This document shows, piece by piece, positions 24,288 to 32,642 of a stretch of DNA of 44,213 bases. Position numbers and translations under genes: made by a program. The DNA is from Bacteroidota bacterium (lineage in GTDB: Bacteria; Bacteroidota; Ignavibacteria; Kryptoniales; JAKASW01). The stretch is from the NCBI GenBank assembly GCA_021811615.1, contig JAJZNW010000007.1, positions 1 to 44,213 on the forward strand, read 5' to 3'. Within the stretch, counting starts at the first letter, position 1. Each line of letters begins with the position of its first letter. Below the pieces are notes generated by a model. The model did no database searches and was not told the DNA's origin. It saw only the letters and a list, made by a program, of their open reading frames with translations.

Positions 24288-25802
24288 CTATCCCCGTACC
24301 TTCTCGCCCGGCACCACCGTATCATACCACACTCTTTTATCACGCGGTACTCCGTCGTCGACATGTATGTGCTTGATCTCCATGTACTCTTCGACTCCGA
24401 TTCGACCGAACTCCCTACCGATGCCGCTCTGCTTGTAGCCGCCGAACGGTGCGCGCTCGTTCAGCAGATGCCACTCGTTTATCCAGACGGTCCCGGCCTT
24501 CAACCTCTCTGCAATCTTCATGGCGCGCGTGAGGTCTTTACTCCACACGCCCGCGGCCAGACCGTAGACAACATCGTTCGCGAGTTCGATCGCTTCCTCA
24601 TCAGATGAAAACTTCTTGACGGTGAGGACAGGTCCGAATATTTCCTCCTGGGCAATCTTTGCGCGGTTCTCCACATCGACAAAGATCGTCGGCTCAACAA
24701 AATTACCTTTCGCAAGTCCGGGAGAGTGCGGGACATCCCCTCCCAGCGCCATCTTGAATCCGTCTTTCCTTCCGCCGTCTATATAACCGAGCACTCTGGC
24801 AGCCTGCTTCTTCGAGATAAGCGGACCTATGTCCGTCGAAGGATCCATCGGGTTCCCCAGTCTCATCCGCTTCGCTTTTTCAATGAGCGACTCGACAAAC
24901 ACGTCATATATTCTCTCATTAATAAAGAGCCTCGTTGCGGCTTCACAACATTGTCCCGAATGGTAGAACATTCCATACAGGCTGCCGTCTGTCGCGACTT
25001 CCATGTCTGCGTCGTCCAGTACGATGTTTGCCGATTTGCCTCCGCATTCGAGTGTAAGCCGCTTGAAATCGCTTGAGGCAATCTCCATGATTCCCTTTCC
25101 CACCGCAGTGGAACCGGTGAACGCTATCTTATCGACTCCGCGGTGACGCACGATAGCTTCCCCCGCTTCAGCGCCGTAACCTGGTACTATATTCACAACT
25201 CCGGCAGGGAGCCCGACGTCATTAATTATCTTCGCCAGTTCCATTGCGGTAACGGGCGTTAGTTCCGAAGGCTTTAGCACGACGGTACATCCCGCTGCGA
25301 GGGCAGGGCCCAGTTTCCATGCCGCCATTTTCAACGGGAAGTTCCACGGAATGATGGCACCGACAACGCCGATCGGTTCGAACCTGAGATAATTCTTCGC
25401 GAAGCCGGGCTTCGATATCTCAGTCATCTCGCGTTCGTTCTCATATGTCGCGAGCTTTGAAAAGATCGCAAAAGCTCTCGCACTAAGGGAAATGTCTTCC
25501 CTGGCTTTTTTAACCGTCGATCCCGAATCAAGAACTTCCAGTTCCACGAGCTCGGCGGCCTTCTCATTGATTTTGTCCGCGATCTTTTTCAAGCAGGAGG
25601 CGCGCTCTTCACGGGGAATGGCTGTCCAGGTTCCAGAGTCGAACGCTCTTCTAGCCGCCCCGACGGCTGCGTCCACATCTTCCGGCGAGGCCACCGCAAA
25701 CCTACCCACCACCGTCCCATCGAACGGATTTATCGAATCTTCGACGCGACCGCTTTTCGAATCGACGAATTTGCCGCCCACGTATAGTTTGTATTCTCGC
25801 AT
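24288..25802 (-). CDS. NAD(P)-dependent aldehyde dehydrogenase
   Basis: The 504-residue protein is a standard class 1/2-type aldehyde dehydrogenase. The general base is E252 (in L-E-C-G-G-K) and the catalytic nucleophile is C286 (in G-Q-C-C-E-A-A-T-R). The P-W-N-F-P and G-S-T-A-V-G-K NAD-binding motifs and the C-terminal P-F-G-G-Y-K-Q-S-G-I-G-R-E motif are intact. It oxidises an aldehyde to the acid; betaine aldehyde, phenylacetaldehyde and other substrates are used by close relatives, and sequence alone does not choose. ATG at 25802 has a GAGG site. It lies at the far downstream end of the minus-strand block with the Paa-like genes. If it oxidises phenylacetaldehyde, it would feed that pathway, but this is only an inference. 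Confidence 0.92.
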   Translation of the reverse strand: MREYKLYVGGKFVDSKSGRVEDSINPFDGTVVGRFAVASPEDVDAAVGAARRAFDSGTWTAIPREERASCLKKIADKINEKAAELVELEVLDSGSTVKKAREDISLSARAFAIFSKLATYENEREMTEISKPGFAKNYLRFEPIGVVGAIIPWNFPLKMAAWKLGPALAAGCTVVLKPSELTPVTAMELAKIINDVGLPAGVVNIVPGYGAEAGEAIVRHRGVDKIAFTGSTAVGKGIMEIASSDFKRLTLECGGKSANIVLDDADMEVATDGSLYGMFYHSGQCCEAATRLFINERIYDVFVESLIEKAKRMRLGNPMDPSTDIGPLISKKQAARVLGYIDGGRKDGFKMALGGDVPHSPGLAKGNFVEPTIFVDVENRAKIAQEEIFGPVLTVKKFSSDEEAIELANDVVYGLAAGVWSKDLTRAMKIAERLKAGTVWINEWHLLNERAPFGGYKQSGIGREFGRIGVEEYMEIKHIHVDDGVPRDKRVWYDTVVPGEKVRG

Positions 25803-26003
25803 TTGATCCTCACCGGTTTTTTTTTACGAAGCACCCGACCAGGAAATACATTTACAGACACGAATGTTTTTCGATGTCCGCTGAAATAATGCGGCGTCCT
25901 TCGTCCGCTCTAAGATCCCACCTCAGGTCCGGGAAAGCCAGGTTCAGAACCTCAGCGACTCCTCAAACCGGATCCAACAGATGACCCGCCTCTTCAACGG
26001 GGG

Positions 26004-26480
26004 TCAGCTGATTTTGTGCTTCCTCTTCGTCTTCTCGATTGCAGCGAGATGATGCTCGAAGTGTTCGACGGTATGTTCAAGCACTCCGAAGAGAGTGACC
26101 TTTCCGCTTTCGTTGTGAATGCCCGTTCTGGAGAAATCCGAGTCTTTCAGGCTTTTGAGTATGGGGGTCGTCGAGGCGCGGAGTGTGTAGAAGAGTGCAA
26201 TCGAACCTTCGACCGACATTTTTGTGTAGAGAAAGCTGTCCGCCCAATTGTTTTGATCGAAAGCAATGAGGAGTGGATTCTCCTCTGCGATGATCTTCTT
26301 CATTCTATAGACGAGGTTCAGCTCGGCATCTGCCAGATGATGTACCTGCTGTCTTATCGTCCACTTCTTCGGAGCAAGCCGCCTGTCAAGGTCTCTGTCG
26401 GAAAGCCCGTCCACGCTCGCTATGAGATCTCCCGGACCGTTTTCGTATCTGTGTATCAATGAGATTGTCTTTGAGCTCAT
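26004..26480 (-). CDS. DinB-family four-helix protein
   Basis: This 158-residue protein has the DinB_2 pattern. K-W-T-I-R-Q-Q-V-H-H-L-A-D-A-E supplies the first metal-binding His, and V-E-H-F-E-H-H-L supplies the others. DinB proteins are four-helix bundles that bind a divalent metal. Some are thiol transferases, such as bacillithiol transferases, and many are uncharacterised. ATG at 26480 has a GGAG site. It is 33 bases downstream of the membrane protein gene and probably shares its transcript. A short stem TGACCC/GGGTCA at 25982-26006 overlaps the stop codon. Confidence 0.87.
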   Translation of the reverse strand: MSSKTISLIHRYENGPGDLIASVDGLSDRDLDRRLAPKKWTIRQQVHHLADAELNLVYRMKKIIAEENPLLIAFDQNNWADSFLYTKMSVEGSIALFYTLRASTTPILKSLKDSDFSRTGIHNESGKVTLFGVLEHTVEHFEHHLAAIEKTKRKHKIS

Positions 26481-26513
26481 AATGAATCTCCGTGAAAGTT
26501 TATCGTATCAAGC

Positions 26514-26999
26514 TTAAGGTTTGAAAAGAGTAATGAGGACGATAATTACAACGAGGACCCAGTTCAGGACGAAGAAGACCGTCTGCTTACTATTGAGTGC
26601 CTCGAGCTTGTCGCTCGCATCCTCCGGCGGATTGACCTGGTTCATCTGGTCGAGAAGCATGGCGCGCTGGCGCGCGGTCTTGGGGCTGACCACCATGCCG
26701 ATCCCGAGGAGAATGATGAAGAAGAACAGCTTGATGCCCAGCCACGCGTCGGCTCCGAAGAGGTCGCCTATGTTGATATTCAGAAATATCATATTGCCGA
26801 TGCCGCTGAGAATAAGGACCAGCGCTCCGAAGGGAGAAAGGAGACCGACACTCCTGAGCATCTTTGCAGCGTGCTGTTTCATCCTGATATCGTTCTCCCA
26901 CCTGAAATTTGCCTCGATAATGGGACCGGCAAACAGGAGAGTGAAAATCATCCCTACGCCGAGCAGGTGAAAGAACAACGATACGTGGAACCAATCCAT
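26514..26999 (-). CDS. Four-helix membrane protein (DUF2269-like)
   Basis: This 161-residue protein has four predicted membrane helices, a first helix with F-H-L-L-G-V-G-M-I-F, and a cytoplasmic loop rich in charged residues (K-T-A-R-Q-R). The layout recalls DUF2269-type or CopD-like small integral membrane proteins, where the helix 1 His sometimes binds haem or copper, but I would not assign it to either. ATG at 26999 is preceded by a perfect AAGGAG. It is located 113 bases downstream of the thiolase gene, on the same strand. Confidence 0.7.
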   Translation of the reverse strand: MDWFHVSLFFHLLGVGMIFTLLFAGPIIEANFRWENDIRMKQHAAKMLRSVGLLSPFGALVLILSGIGNMIFLNINIGDLFGADAWLGIKLFFFIILLGIGMVVSPKTARQRAMLLDQMNQVNPPEDASDKLEALNSKQTVFFVLNWVLVVIIVLITLFKP

Positions 27000-27112
27000 C
27001 TATTGTCTCCTTGATATTTTATTTAATGTAACCATACCGGAGCAAAATTTCGCTTAGACTCAGCCACGATCGTGCTCCAATTGAACGGCACATCCAGGAC
27101 GTCGAGGACCTT

Positions 27113-28327
27113 CTAGATCCCCCTGACGATAGTGGAAATTCCCTGCCCGACGCCTATGCACATAGTCGCGAGGCCGTATTCGATCTTTCGCCGCTTCATT
27201 TCGTGTATCAGGGTCGTCAATATTCTCGCGCCGCTCGCGCCCAGCGGGTGACCTAGCGCGATCGCGCCTCCGTTGACGTTGGTGGTTTTCCTGTCGAATC
27301 CGATTTCCCTGATGACGGCTATCGATTGCGCCGCAAACGCTTCGTTGAGTTCGATCAGTCCGATTTGCTCCAGCTTCAGTCTGGCTTTGTCGAGTGCCCG
27401 ACGGGTCGCAGGTACGGGTCCGAGTCCCATGAATCGGGGGTCGACTCCCGCAGTGCCTGACGCAACGAACTGCGCGACAGGATTGAGATCGTTCGACCTG
27501 ATAAACTCTTCCGAGCATATCAGAAGAGCGGCCGCACCATCGTTGAGGCCCGAGGAATTTCCGGCGGTCACACTTCCACCGGTCCTGAATGCGGGCTTGA
27601 GTCTCGACATCTTTTCAAGGTTAGTATCGCGTCTAGGTCCTTCATCTTCAGAGACGCGCATCCCCTCGCCTCTACGCTCCATGATGTTCACGGGAACAAT
27701 TTCTTCTGCAAATTTGCCGTCGTCCTGCGCTAGTATGGCGCGCCTGTGGCTCTCCAGCGCGAAGACATCCTGCTCGTCGCGGCGGATCTTGTATCTCTCC
27801 GCGATGTTCTCCGCAGTTTCTCCCATGCTCTCAAGAGGAAAACGGGCCGACAGTTTCGGATTTGGAAAACGCCAGCCGAGCGCAGTATCGTAAGCCGTCA
27901 GGTTTCCGAAGACGACTTCTCCAGTTGCATTTTTTGGAACGACATAGGGAGCGCGAGACATGCTCTCGACTCCGCCGGCTATCACGCAATCCGCGTCACC
28001 GGCGGCGATCATCCTTGAGGCAGAATTAACCGCTTCAAGGCTCGAGCCGCACAGACGGTTGACCGTATAAGCCGGCACGCTGTACGGAAAGCCCGCAATG
28101 AGTGCCGCCATACGTGCAACGTTCCTGTTGTCTTCGCCCGCCTGATTCGCGCAGCCGAGTATAACCTCATCCACCTTAGACCAATCGATTTTTGTTCTCT
28201 CGGCAAGCGCTCCGATTACAGATGCGGCGAGGTCATCCGGTCTGGCGCTCTTCAAAATGCCACCGTACCTTCCGATGGGACTTCTTAGAGAATCGACTAT
28301 ATATGCCGGTGTTATGGATTCAGTCAT
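27113..28327 (-). CDS. paaJ: Acetyl-CoA acyltransferase, PaaJ/PcaF-like (3-oxoadipyl-CoA thiolase)
   Basis: From ATG at 28327 the product has 404 residues. The thiolase catalytic set is complete: C93 (in N-R-L-C-G-S-S), H360 (in G-H-P-L-G-A-S-G) and C390 (in T-M-C-I-G-V-G-Q-G). Several stretches match the PaaJ/PcaF subgroup as I remember it, including [23 protein letters not shown]-x-N-P, and [10 protein letters not shown]. In the phenylacetate pathway PaaJ cleaves 3-oxoadipyl-CoA to succinyl-CoA and acetyl-CoA. The frame is open to a TTG at 28375, but neither start has a clear ribosome site. A general beta-ketothiolase remains possible. Confidence 0.88.
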   Translation of the reverse strand: MTESITPAYIVDSLRSPIGRYGGILKSARPDDLAASVIGALAERTKIDWSKVDEVILGCANQAGEDNRNVARMAALIAGFPYSVPAYTVNRLCGSSLEAVNSASRMIAAGDADCVIAGGVESMSRAPYVVPKNATGEVVFGNLTAYDTALGWRFPNPKLSARFPLESMGETAENIAERYKIRRDEQDVFALESHRRAILAQDDGKFAEEIVPVNIMERRGEGMRVSEDEGPRRDTNLEKMSRLKPAFRTGGSVTAGNSSGLNDGAAALLICSEEFIRSNDLNPVAQFVASGTAGVDPRFMGLGPVPATRRALDKARLKLEQIGLIELNEAFAAQSIAVIREIGFDRKTTNVNGGAIALGHPLGASGARILTTLIHEMKRRKIEYGLATMCIGVGQGISTIVRGI

Positions 28328-28377
28328 TTGATATGCAGTCTGTTCTCGCTCATTAGGATTGCGAAGGGCCGACAAAG

Positions 28378-28896
28378 TTACTGAGGTTTTTTGCCAAGCT
28401 TTTCCAGTGATTGGAGGTTAATGCGATCGAGAAGGTTATAAAGCGGTGTAGTACTCTTTATGCCAGACCCGGTCACTTCGACCAGAAACCGGCTTGCTAC
28501 CGGCAGCTGCAATTTACCTTCCTCTGAGGTGCTGTCATAGGTCTCAAGCACCCTGATTCCATCGTACAGGACAGTCTTCTCGTAGCCTGTGGGAGTTTCC
28601 TTATCGACATCGCTCGCAACGTACATATATGAAGGGATACTCAGCATATCCGTTATCTTCACGGAAATGGTGCTTCTCGATGTATCCGTGTCCGCTCGAT
28701 AGATCACCTGGGCCCACGAAGTCGCAAATCCCATCATGGAGGAAGTCTCGCCGGTGGGCTTGCCGCGCTTGTATGGTCCGAAATCCCCTTCCGGCAAGAG
28801 TCGTTGCAACTCTTTAAAGTGGTACACCTGCGGCTGTGCCGATGCCGCGACAGTGAAGAGAAGAAGCAGCATGAACGAAAATAATCTGAGACGCAT
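28378..28896 (-). CDS. Small secreted protein of unknown function inside the Paa-like block
   Basis: The 172-residue product begins with a clean signal peptide (M-R-L-R-L-F-S-F, then [12 protein letters not shown]). The mature part is polar and beta-rich, with a [10 protein letters not shown] motif at its start and a Y-N-L-L-D-R-I-N-L motif near its end. It has no Cys pairs or catalytic motif that I can identify. I recognise no family. The start at 28896 is secure, with AAGGAG before ATG. It lies 12 bases after the PaaH-like gene and 50 bases before the PaaJ-like gene, so it is presumably cotranscribed with both. A secreted protein in the middle of a CoA-ester pathway is unexpected. Confidence 0.72.
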   Translation of the reverse strand: MRLRLFSFMLLLLFTVAASAQPQVYHFKELQRLLPEGDFGPYKRGKPTGETSSMMGFATSWAQVIYRADTDTSRSTISVKITDMLSIPSYMYVASDVDKETPTGYEKTVLYDGIRVLETYDSTSEEGKLQLPVASRFLVEVTGSGIKSTTPLYNLLDRINLQSLEKLGKKPQ

Positions 28897-28908
28897 CCTT
28901 TTCTCCTT

Positions 28909-30114
28909 CTACTGGGACAACAGAAGACTTGGCCTGTAGGCGTCGCCATACGTGCGGCGCATCGCCTGCAGGAATTCGGCTATCATATATTTGCCAATAG
29001 AATCGGAGAATTCCAAAGGCCCTTTCGGAAAATTCGTACCGAGCTTCATCGCAAGATCTATCGAGTCTCTTGCGGCTATCCCCTCCTCCATCATCAGGTG
29101 CGCTTCGTTTATGAGCATCGAGATGGTCCTCGCGAGAATCACCTGCTGAGGCACGTTGAGCTGGCCTGTGATCTCAAGTTTCGCGGAAATCTTGTGTGCC
29201 ATCTCGGAGAGCGACTCGCTGATCATCGCCTCACGCCTCTCGATCTTAAGGGCGGCCTTGGGAGTTTTCCCATCGTAATTGTAGAATCCCTTACCGGCTT
29301 TTCTGCCCAGGAGCCCGGACTCGGCCATTTTCTGCTGTAAAATCACAGGCCTGAATCTCGGTTCGTGGAAGAATTGCTCGTAGATCGATTTTGACACGAG
29401 AAAATTCACATCCACACCGACAAGGTCGAGCAGCCTGAACGGTCCCATAGGAAACCCGGCCGACTCGAAAGCAAAATCTATCTCTTCTATACCACCTAAC
29501 CGCTCCGACAGAAAGCGAAGCGGCTCCAAATAGAAATGCCTCGCGCATCGGTTCACAACAAAACCGGGAGTATCCCTCGTGAGTATCGGAGTCTTGCCGA
29601 TCTGCCTGACGATCTGCGAGAGTTCCTGAAGGACATCCTCCGAAAGGAAATCGGTTTTTACGACCTCGACAAGTTTCATCTTGTGTGCGGGATTGAAGAA
29701 ATGCATGCCGGCTATCCGGTCTCTGCCGGCACAGCCGTTCGCTATCGAACCGATCGATAGACTTGAAGTGTTGGAAGTCAATGGAATCTGAGGCGGACAT
29801 ATCACGTCAAGACTGGCAAAGATCTGTTTCTTAACAGAGAGATTCTCCGTGACCGCCTCGACGACGATGTGTGCCTCGGAGAAATCCGACAGCCCAGTCC
29901 GAGGATGGATCCTCGCTATGGCTGCCTGCGCGTCCTCCGGTTTTATCCTTCCCTTTTCAGTTTCCCGGTGGAATTCCTTTACGATAACCTCAAGCGAATG
30001 CGCAACGATTTCTTTCGAGATGTCGTACAAGAGTACGTCCCAGCCGCTCCGGGCGAACGAGATAGCGATTCCCGCGCCCATTGTTCCCGTTCCTACAATC
30101 CCTACTGCTCTCAT
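28909..30114 (-). CDS. paaH: 3-hydroxyacyl-CoA dehydrogenase, PaaH-like
   Basis: The 401-residue enzyme has the NAD-binding motif G8-T-G10-T-M-G13, the catalytic His138 in M-H-F-F-N-P, and the C-terminal R-K-A-G-K-G-F-Y-N-Y motif. Family members oxidise a 3-hydroxyacyl-CoA to 3-oxoacyl-CoA with NAD. In the phenylacetate route PaaH acts on 3-hydroxyadipyl-CoA; in butyrate metabolism relatives act on 3-hydroxybutyryl-CoA. The second copy of the C-terminal domain (after about residue 300) is present in reduced form. Its ATG overlaps the stop codon of the PaaA-like gene (TGATG), so these two are tightly coupled. Confidence 0.88.
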   Translation of the reverse strand: MRAVGIVGTGTMGAGIAISFARSGWDVLLYDISKEIVAHSLEVIVKEFHRETEKGRIKPEDAQAAIARIHPRTGLSDFSEAHIVVEAVTENLSVKKQIFASLDVICPPQIPLTSNTSSLSIGSIANGCAGRDRIAGMHFFNPAHKMKLVEVVKTDFLSEDVLQELSQIVRQIGKTPILTRDTPGFVVNRCARHFYLEPLRFLSERLGGIEEIDFAFESAGFPMGPFRLLDLVGVDVNFLVSKSIYEQFFHEPRFRPVILQQKMAESGLLGRKAGKGFYNYDGKTPKAALKIERREAMISESLSEMAHKISAKLEITGQLNVPQQVILARTISMLINEAHLMMEEGIAARDSIDLAMKLGTNFPKGPLEFSDSIGKYMIAEFLQAMRRTYGDAYRPSLLLSQ

Positions 30115-30974
30115 CAGCCTGATACCACTCCGTCTTCTTCCATTTTCTCCCAGTCAGGTTTCCAATCGGGTAGTCTGAGGCCGCACTCTGAACATCTGAG
30201 GCGGATTTCATCTGTGAACCCTTTACGGACTTCGTCGTTGTCTCTCGCCTTAAGTCCGAATTTCCTGTAGAGAGTATTGTGGCTGGTCCTGGGTTTCCCG
30301 AAAATATTCATGGTTCTCGGATACCATGAGTCGAGAGCTTTCTGAACTTCGCTTCTCGTGGAACGGTCAAACGCCAGCTTCCTCACCCAGAAGTCGCCAT
30401 GACTGACATGCATCGTTTCTTCCTTGAAAATTCTTTCGATCTCCCTCCTCCACGGGCCGTAAGAGGATCGCCGGACATCTTCCAGCTGGTGCCCCGCGCC
30501 CCGGTCCATGCAGAACTGGAACATGATGAAATCCGTCCAGCTATCTATCGTGTAATAGAAAATATTTACGCGCTTATCGTCGGCCGCGCGCTTGTCTTTC
30601 AGCTCGTCGGCTTTCAGGTCGACTCTGAGCGTGTAATCGTGTCTTGCGACGTGGGACTCTGCGTCGACGCCTATGTCTGCCAGGAGACGGTACATGGCCC
30701 GTGCATGTCGAACCTCGTCTTTCACGATGTTAGCGACTGCGAGCTTCTCTTCGGTCGTCGGCGCTTTCATGATCCACGGCACATACCCGAACGCACCCGC
30801 AAGTTCGGAATCGGCTTGCTGAAGCATGAGGTTGGTGAGATTGTCGTAGTATTCGTCGCTCATTTCATCTACTGTCTCGATGGCCTCTCCCTTCTGCAGC
30901 TTCTCCCACATCCGTTTTTCCCGCTCTTCATTCGACAGGTTTGATGGATTTCTTGTCGGACCCGTTGTCATCAT
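30114..30974 (-). CDS. paaA: PaaA-like diiron oxygenase (phenylacetyl-CoA epoxidase catalytic subunit family)
   Basis: The 286-residue protein belongs to the ferritin-like PaaA/PaaC family. All six expected iron ligands of the catalytic subunit can be placed: E57 (in D-S-E-L-A-G), E87 and H90 (in D-E-V-R-H), D157 (in M-D-R-G-A-G), and E186 and H189 (in E-E-T-M-H). The S-Y-G-P-W motif before the last pair also matches PaaA. PaaA with its partners epoxidises the ring of phenylacetyl-CoA using O2. The C-terminal region carries C261-x-x-C264 in R-C-S-E-C-G, absent from E. coli PaaA as I recall it, which may bind a metal. Two tandem ATG codons start the frame, with AGGAGG upstream. No PaaB, C, D or E is nearby. 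Confidence 0.85.
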   Translation of the reverse strand: MMTTGPTRNPSNLSNEEREKRMWEKLQKGEAIETVDEMSDEYYDNLTNLMLQQADSELAGAFGYVPWIMKAPTTEEKLAVANIVKDEVRHARAMYRLLADIGVDAESHVARHDYTLRVDLKADELKDKRAADDKRVNIFYYTIDSWTDFIMFQFCMDRGAGHQLEDVRRSSYGPWRREIERIFKEETMHVSHGDFWVRKLAFDRSTRSEVQKALDSWYPRTMNIFGKPRTSHNTLYRKFGLKARDNDEVRKGFTDEIRLRCSECGLRLPDWKPDWEKMEEDGVVSG

Positions 30975-31038
30975 CGTCCTCCTATCTGTCTTTCGAAGGG
31001 CATGTAACGCCCCTCGGGTTTTATTTCAGCGGCAACGT

Positions 31039-31818
31039 CTATTTCCCTTTGAAAACCGGAGGGCGTTTCTCGACAAATGCCTTCGTAGCCTCTCTTGCGT
31101 CCTCCGTCCGTCCGGAAATTTCCTGCATGTACGCTTCGTATTCAAGTGTCTGTTCGAGTGAATAAACTGCCGAATGTCTCAGCATCTTCTTAATCGTAGA
31201 ATACGCCTTTGTCGGACCGTTCGCGAACCTGACGAGTATTTTCTCAGACTCTGCCGCGTACTTACTGTCCGGGAACACTCTGTTCACGAGACCGAGTCTT
31301 AGCGCCTCCTCTGAGGAGATCTCGTCGCCGAGCGCCGCGAGCTCAAAGGCCTTCGCATATCCGACAAAACGCGGGAGGAAATATGTAGAGCCGGAGTCAG
31401 GAACAAGGCCTATTCTCACGAAGGCCTGTATAAGTTTCGCACTCGAACTCATTATCCTGTAATCGCATGAGAGGACGAGGCTCATTCCGGCTCCGGCCGC
31501 GACGCCGTTCACAAGCGCGACGACGGGTTTCTCCATGCCGGTTATCAGCCTGATTATTGGATTATATCTCTTTCTCAACGAGTCGGCAAACGACTTGGCC
31601 GGTGAGATCTCTTTCAGGTCCTGTCCGGCAGAAAATGCTCTTCCGCTCCCGGTTATGGCGACGCAACGCACGTCCCTGTCGGCCGAGAGCTCCTTCAAAG
31701 CGGTTTGAATGTCGGCCGTCATCTTTTCGTTTAACGCGTTGAGTGAATCCGGTCTGTTCAGGGTCAGTCGTCCTATCCCGTCGCCGACCCCGACGATTAT
31801 GGTTTCGAAATCACGCAT
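31039..31818 (-). CDS. paaG: Enoyl-CoA hydratase/isomerase, PaaG-like
   Basis: From ATG at 31818 the product has 259 residues. It is a crotonase-fold protein with the oxyanion-hole loops A-F-S-A-G-Q-D-L (61-68) and N-G-V-A-A-G-A-G (104-111). It lacks the Glu pair of true hydratases but keeps D141 in G-L-V-P-D-S-G-S-T, the position of the essential Asp in PaaG. The Y-N-P-I-I-R stretch and A-K-L-I-Q-A-F also match PaaG. PaaG isomerises the ring epoxide of phenylacetyl-CoA to an oxepin-CoA and moves double bonds later in the pathway. The gene overlaps the end of the RluA-like gene by eight bases. ATG at 31851 is an alternative start. Confidence 0.87.
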   Translation of the reverse strand: MRDFETIIVGVGDGIGRLTLNRPDSLNALNEKMTADIQTALKELSADRDVRCVAITGSGRAFSAGQDLKEISPAKSFADSLRKRYNPIIRLITGMEKPVVALVNGVAAGAGMSLVLSCDYRIMSSSAKLIQAFVRIGLVPDSGSTYFLPRFVGYAKAFELAALGDEISSEEALRLGLVNRVFPDSKYAAESEKILVRFANGPTKAYSTIKKMLRHSAVYSLEQTLEYEAYMQEISGRTEDAREATKAFVEKRPPVFKGK

Positions 31819-32602
31819 GACCGTAGGAGTCCTCAAGCTGACGGGCAACATAGTTGCACGACTTGAATTTGCGCAGGTAGTTCAGCACCGATCTCATATC
31901 CTTCGGAAGGTCGGCTTCAAACGTCATCTCTCGGTTCGTACCAGGGTGAATAATCGTAATCGAGGCCGCATGAAGCGCGGTTCTGGAAAGCAGCGGCTTC
32001 TCCTCTCCCTCCGAGTAGTAATTGGACTTGACGGCAGAAAGAAAAAACGGCGTTCCGTCGCCGTACACCCGGTCGCACATGACCGGTAGGCCTACCGATG
32101 CGAGGTGTACCCTTATCTGGTGAAGTCTCCCGCTTTCGGGCATTGCATTTACGAGCGCGTATCCGTCAAACAGTTCTTCGACCGAGAAGTTAGTAACCGA
32201 AGGCTTGCCGTGCTTTCTGTTCACTTTCATGACACCCGGGTGGCTCGGATTTTCGGAAATCGGCGCGTCGATGACCCCATCTGCTTCTATGGGCTTCCCC
32301 ACAACTATCGCCACGTATTTCTTATGAACTTTCCTTTGTTCGAACTGCGAATTCAAATGCGCATGGGCATCCGCGTCTTTCGCAAAGATTATGACGCCGC
32401 TTGTCTCTTTGTCGATGCGGTGAACGACGAAGATGGCGCCGAACTCATCCTTCAGCATGCCGTAGAGATTCTGGAGCGAATGATTGTACCGGTCCGGTAG
32501 GACGAGTAGCTGGGGCGGTTTCTCAACCACAATAATCTTCTCGTCCTCATATATGACCCCGCCGTTATGCGCTTTCAGAATAGGGTCAAGTCTTCTTTTC
32601 AT
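31811..32602 (-). CDS. RluA-family pseudouridine synthase
   Basis: The 263-residue protein has the RluA catalytic motif H-R-I-D64-K-E-T-S-G and the R-L-H-Q-I-R-V-H-L motif that contacts RNA. There is no S4 RNA-binding domain at the N-terminus, so it resembles the short RluA/TruC type. It converts a uridine in tRNA or rRNA to pseudouridine; the site cannot be told from sequence. ATG at 32602 has a GGAG site four bases upstream. Its last eight bases overlap the PaaG-like gene, so an RNA-modifying enzyme is translated together with the CoA-ester enzymes. Confidence 0.93.
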   Translation of the reverse strand: MKRRLDPILKAHNGGVIYEDEKIIVVEKPPQLLVLPDRYNHSLQNLYGMLKDEFGAIFVVHRIDKETSGVIIFAKDADAHAHLNSQFEQRKVHKKYVAIVVGKPIEADGVIDAPISENPSHPGVMKVNRKHGKPSVTNFSVEELFDGYALVNAMPESGRLHQIRVHLASVGLPVMCDRVYGDGTPFFLSAVKSNYYSEGEEKPLLSRTALHAASITIIHPGTNREMTFEADLPKDMRSVLNYLRKFKSCNYVARQLEDSYGHA

Positions 32603-32642
32603 TTCACTCCCTGTTACCGCTCACAAAAGAGACATACCCGCT

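Noticed and set aside
25982-26006. Stem TGACCC/GGGTCA at the DinB stop codon as a terminator
   Set aside because: Six base pairs and no T run downstream on the minus strand.
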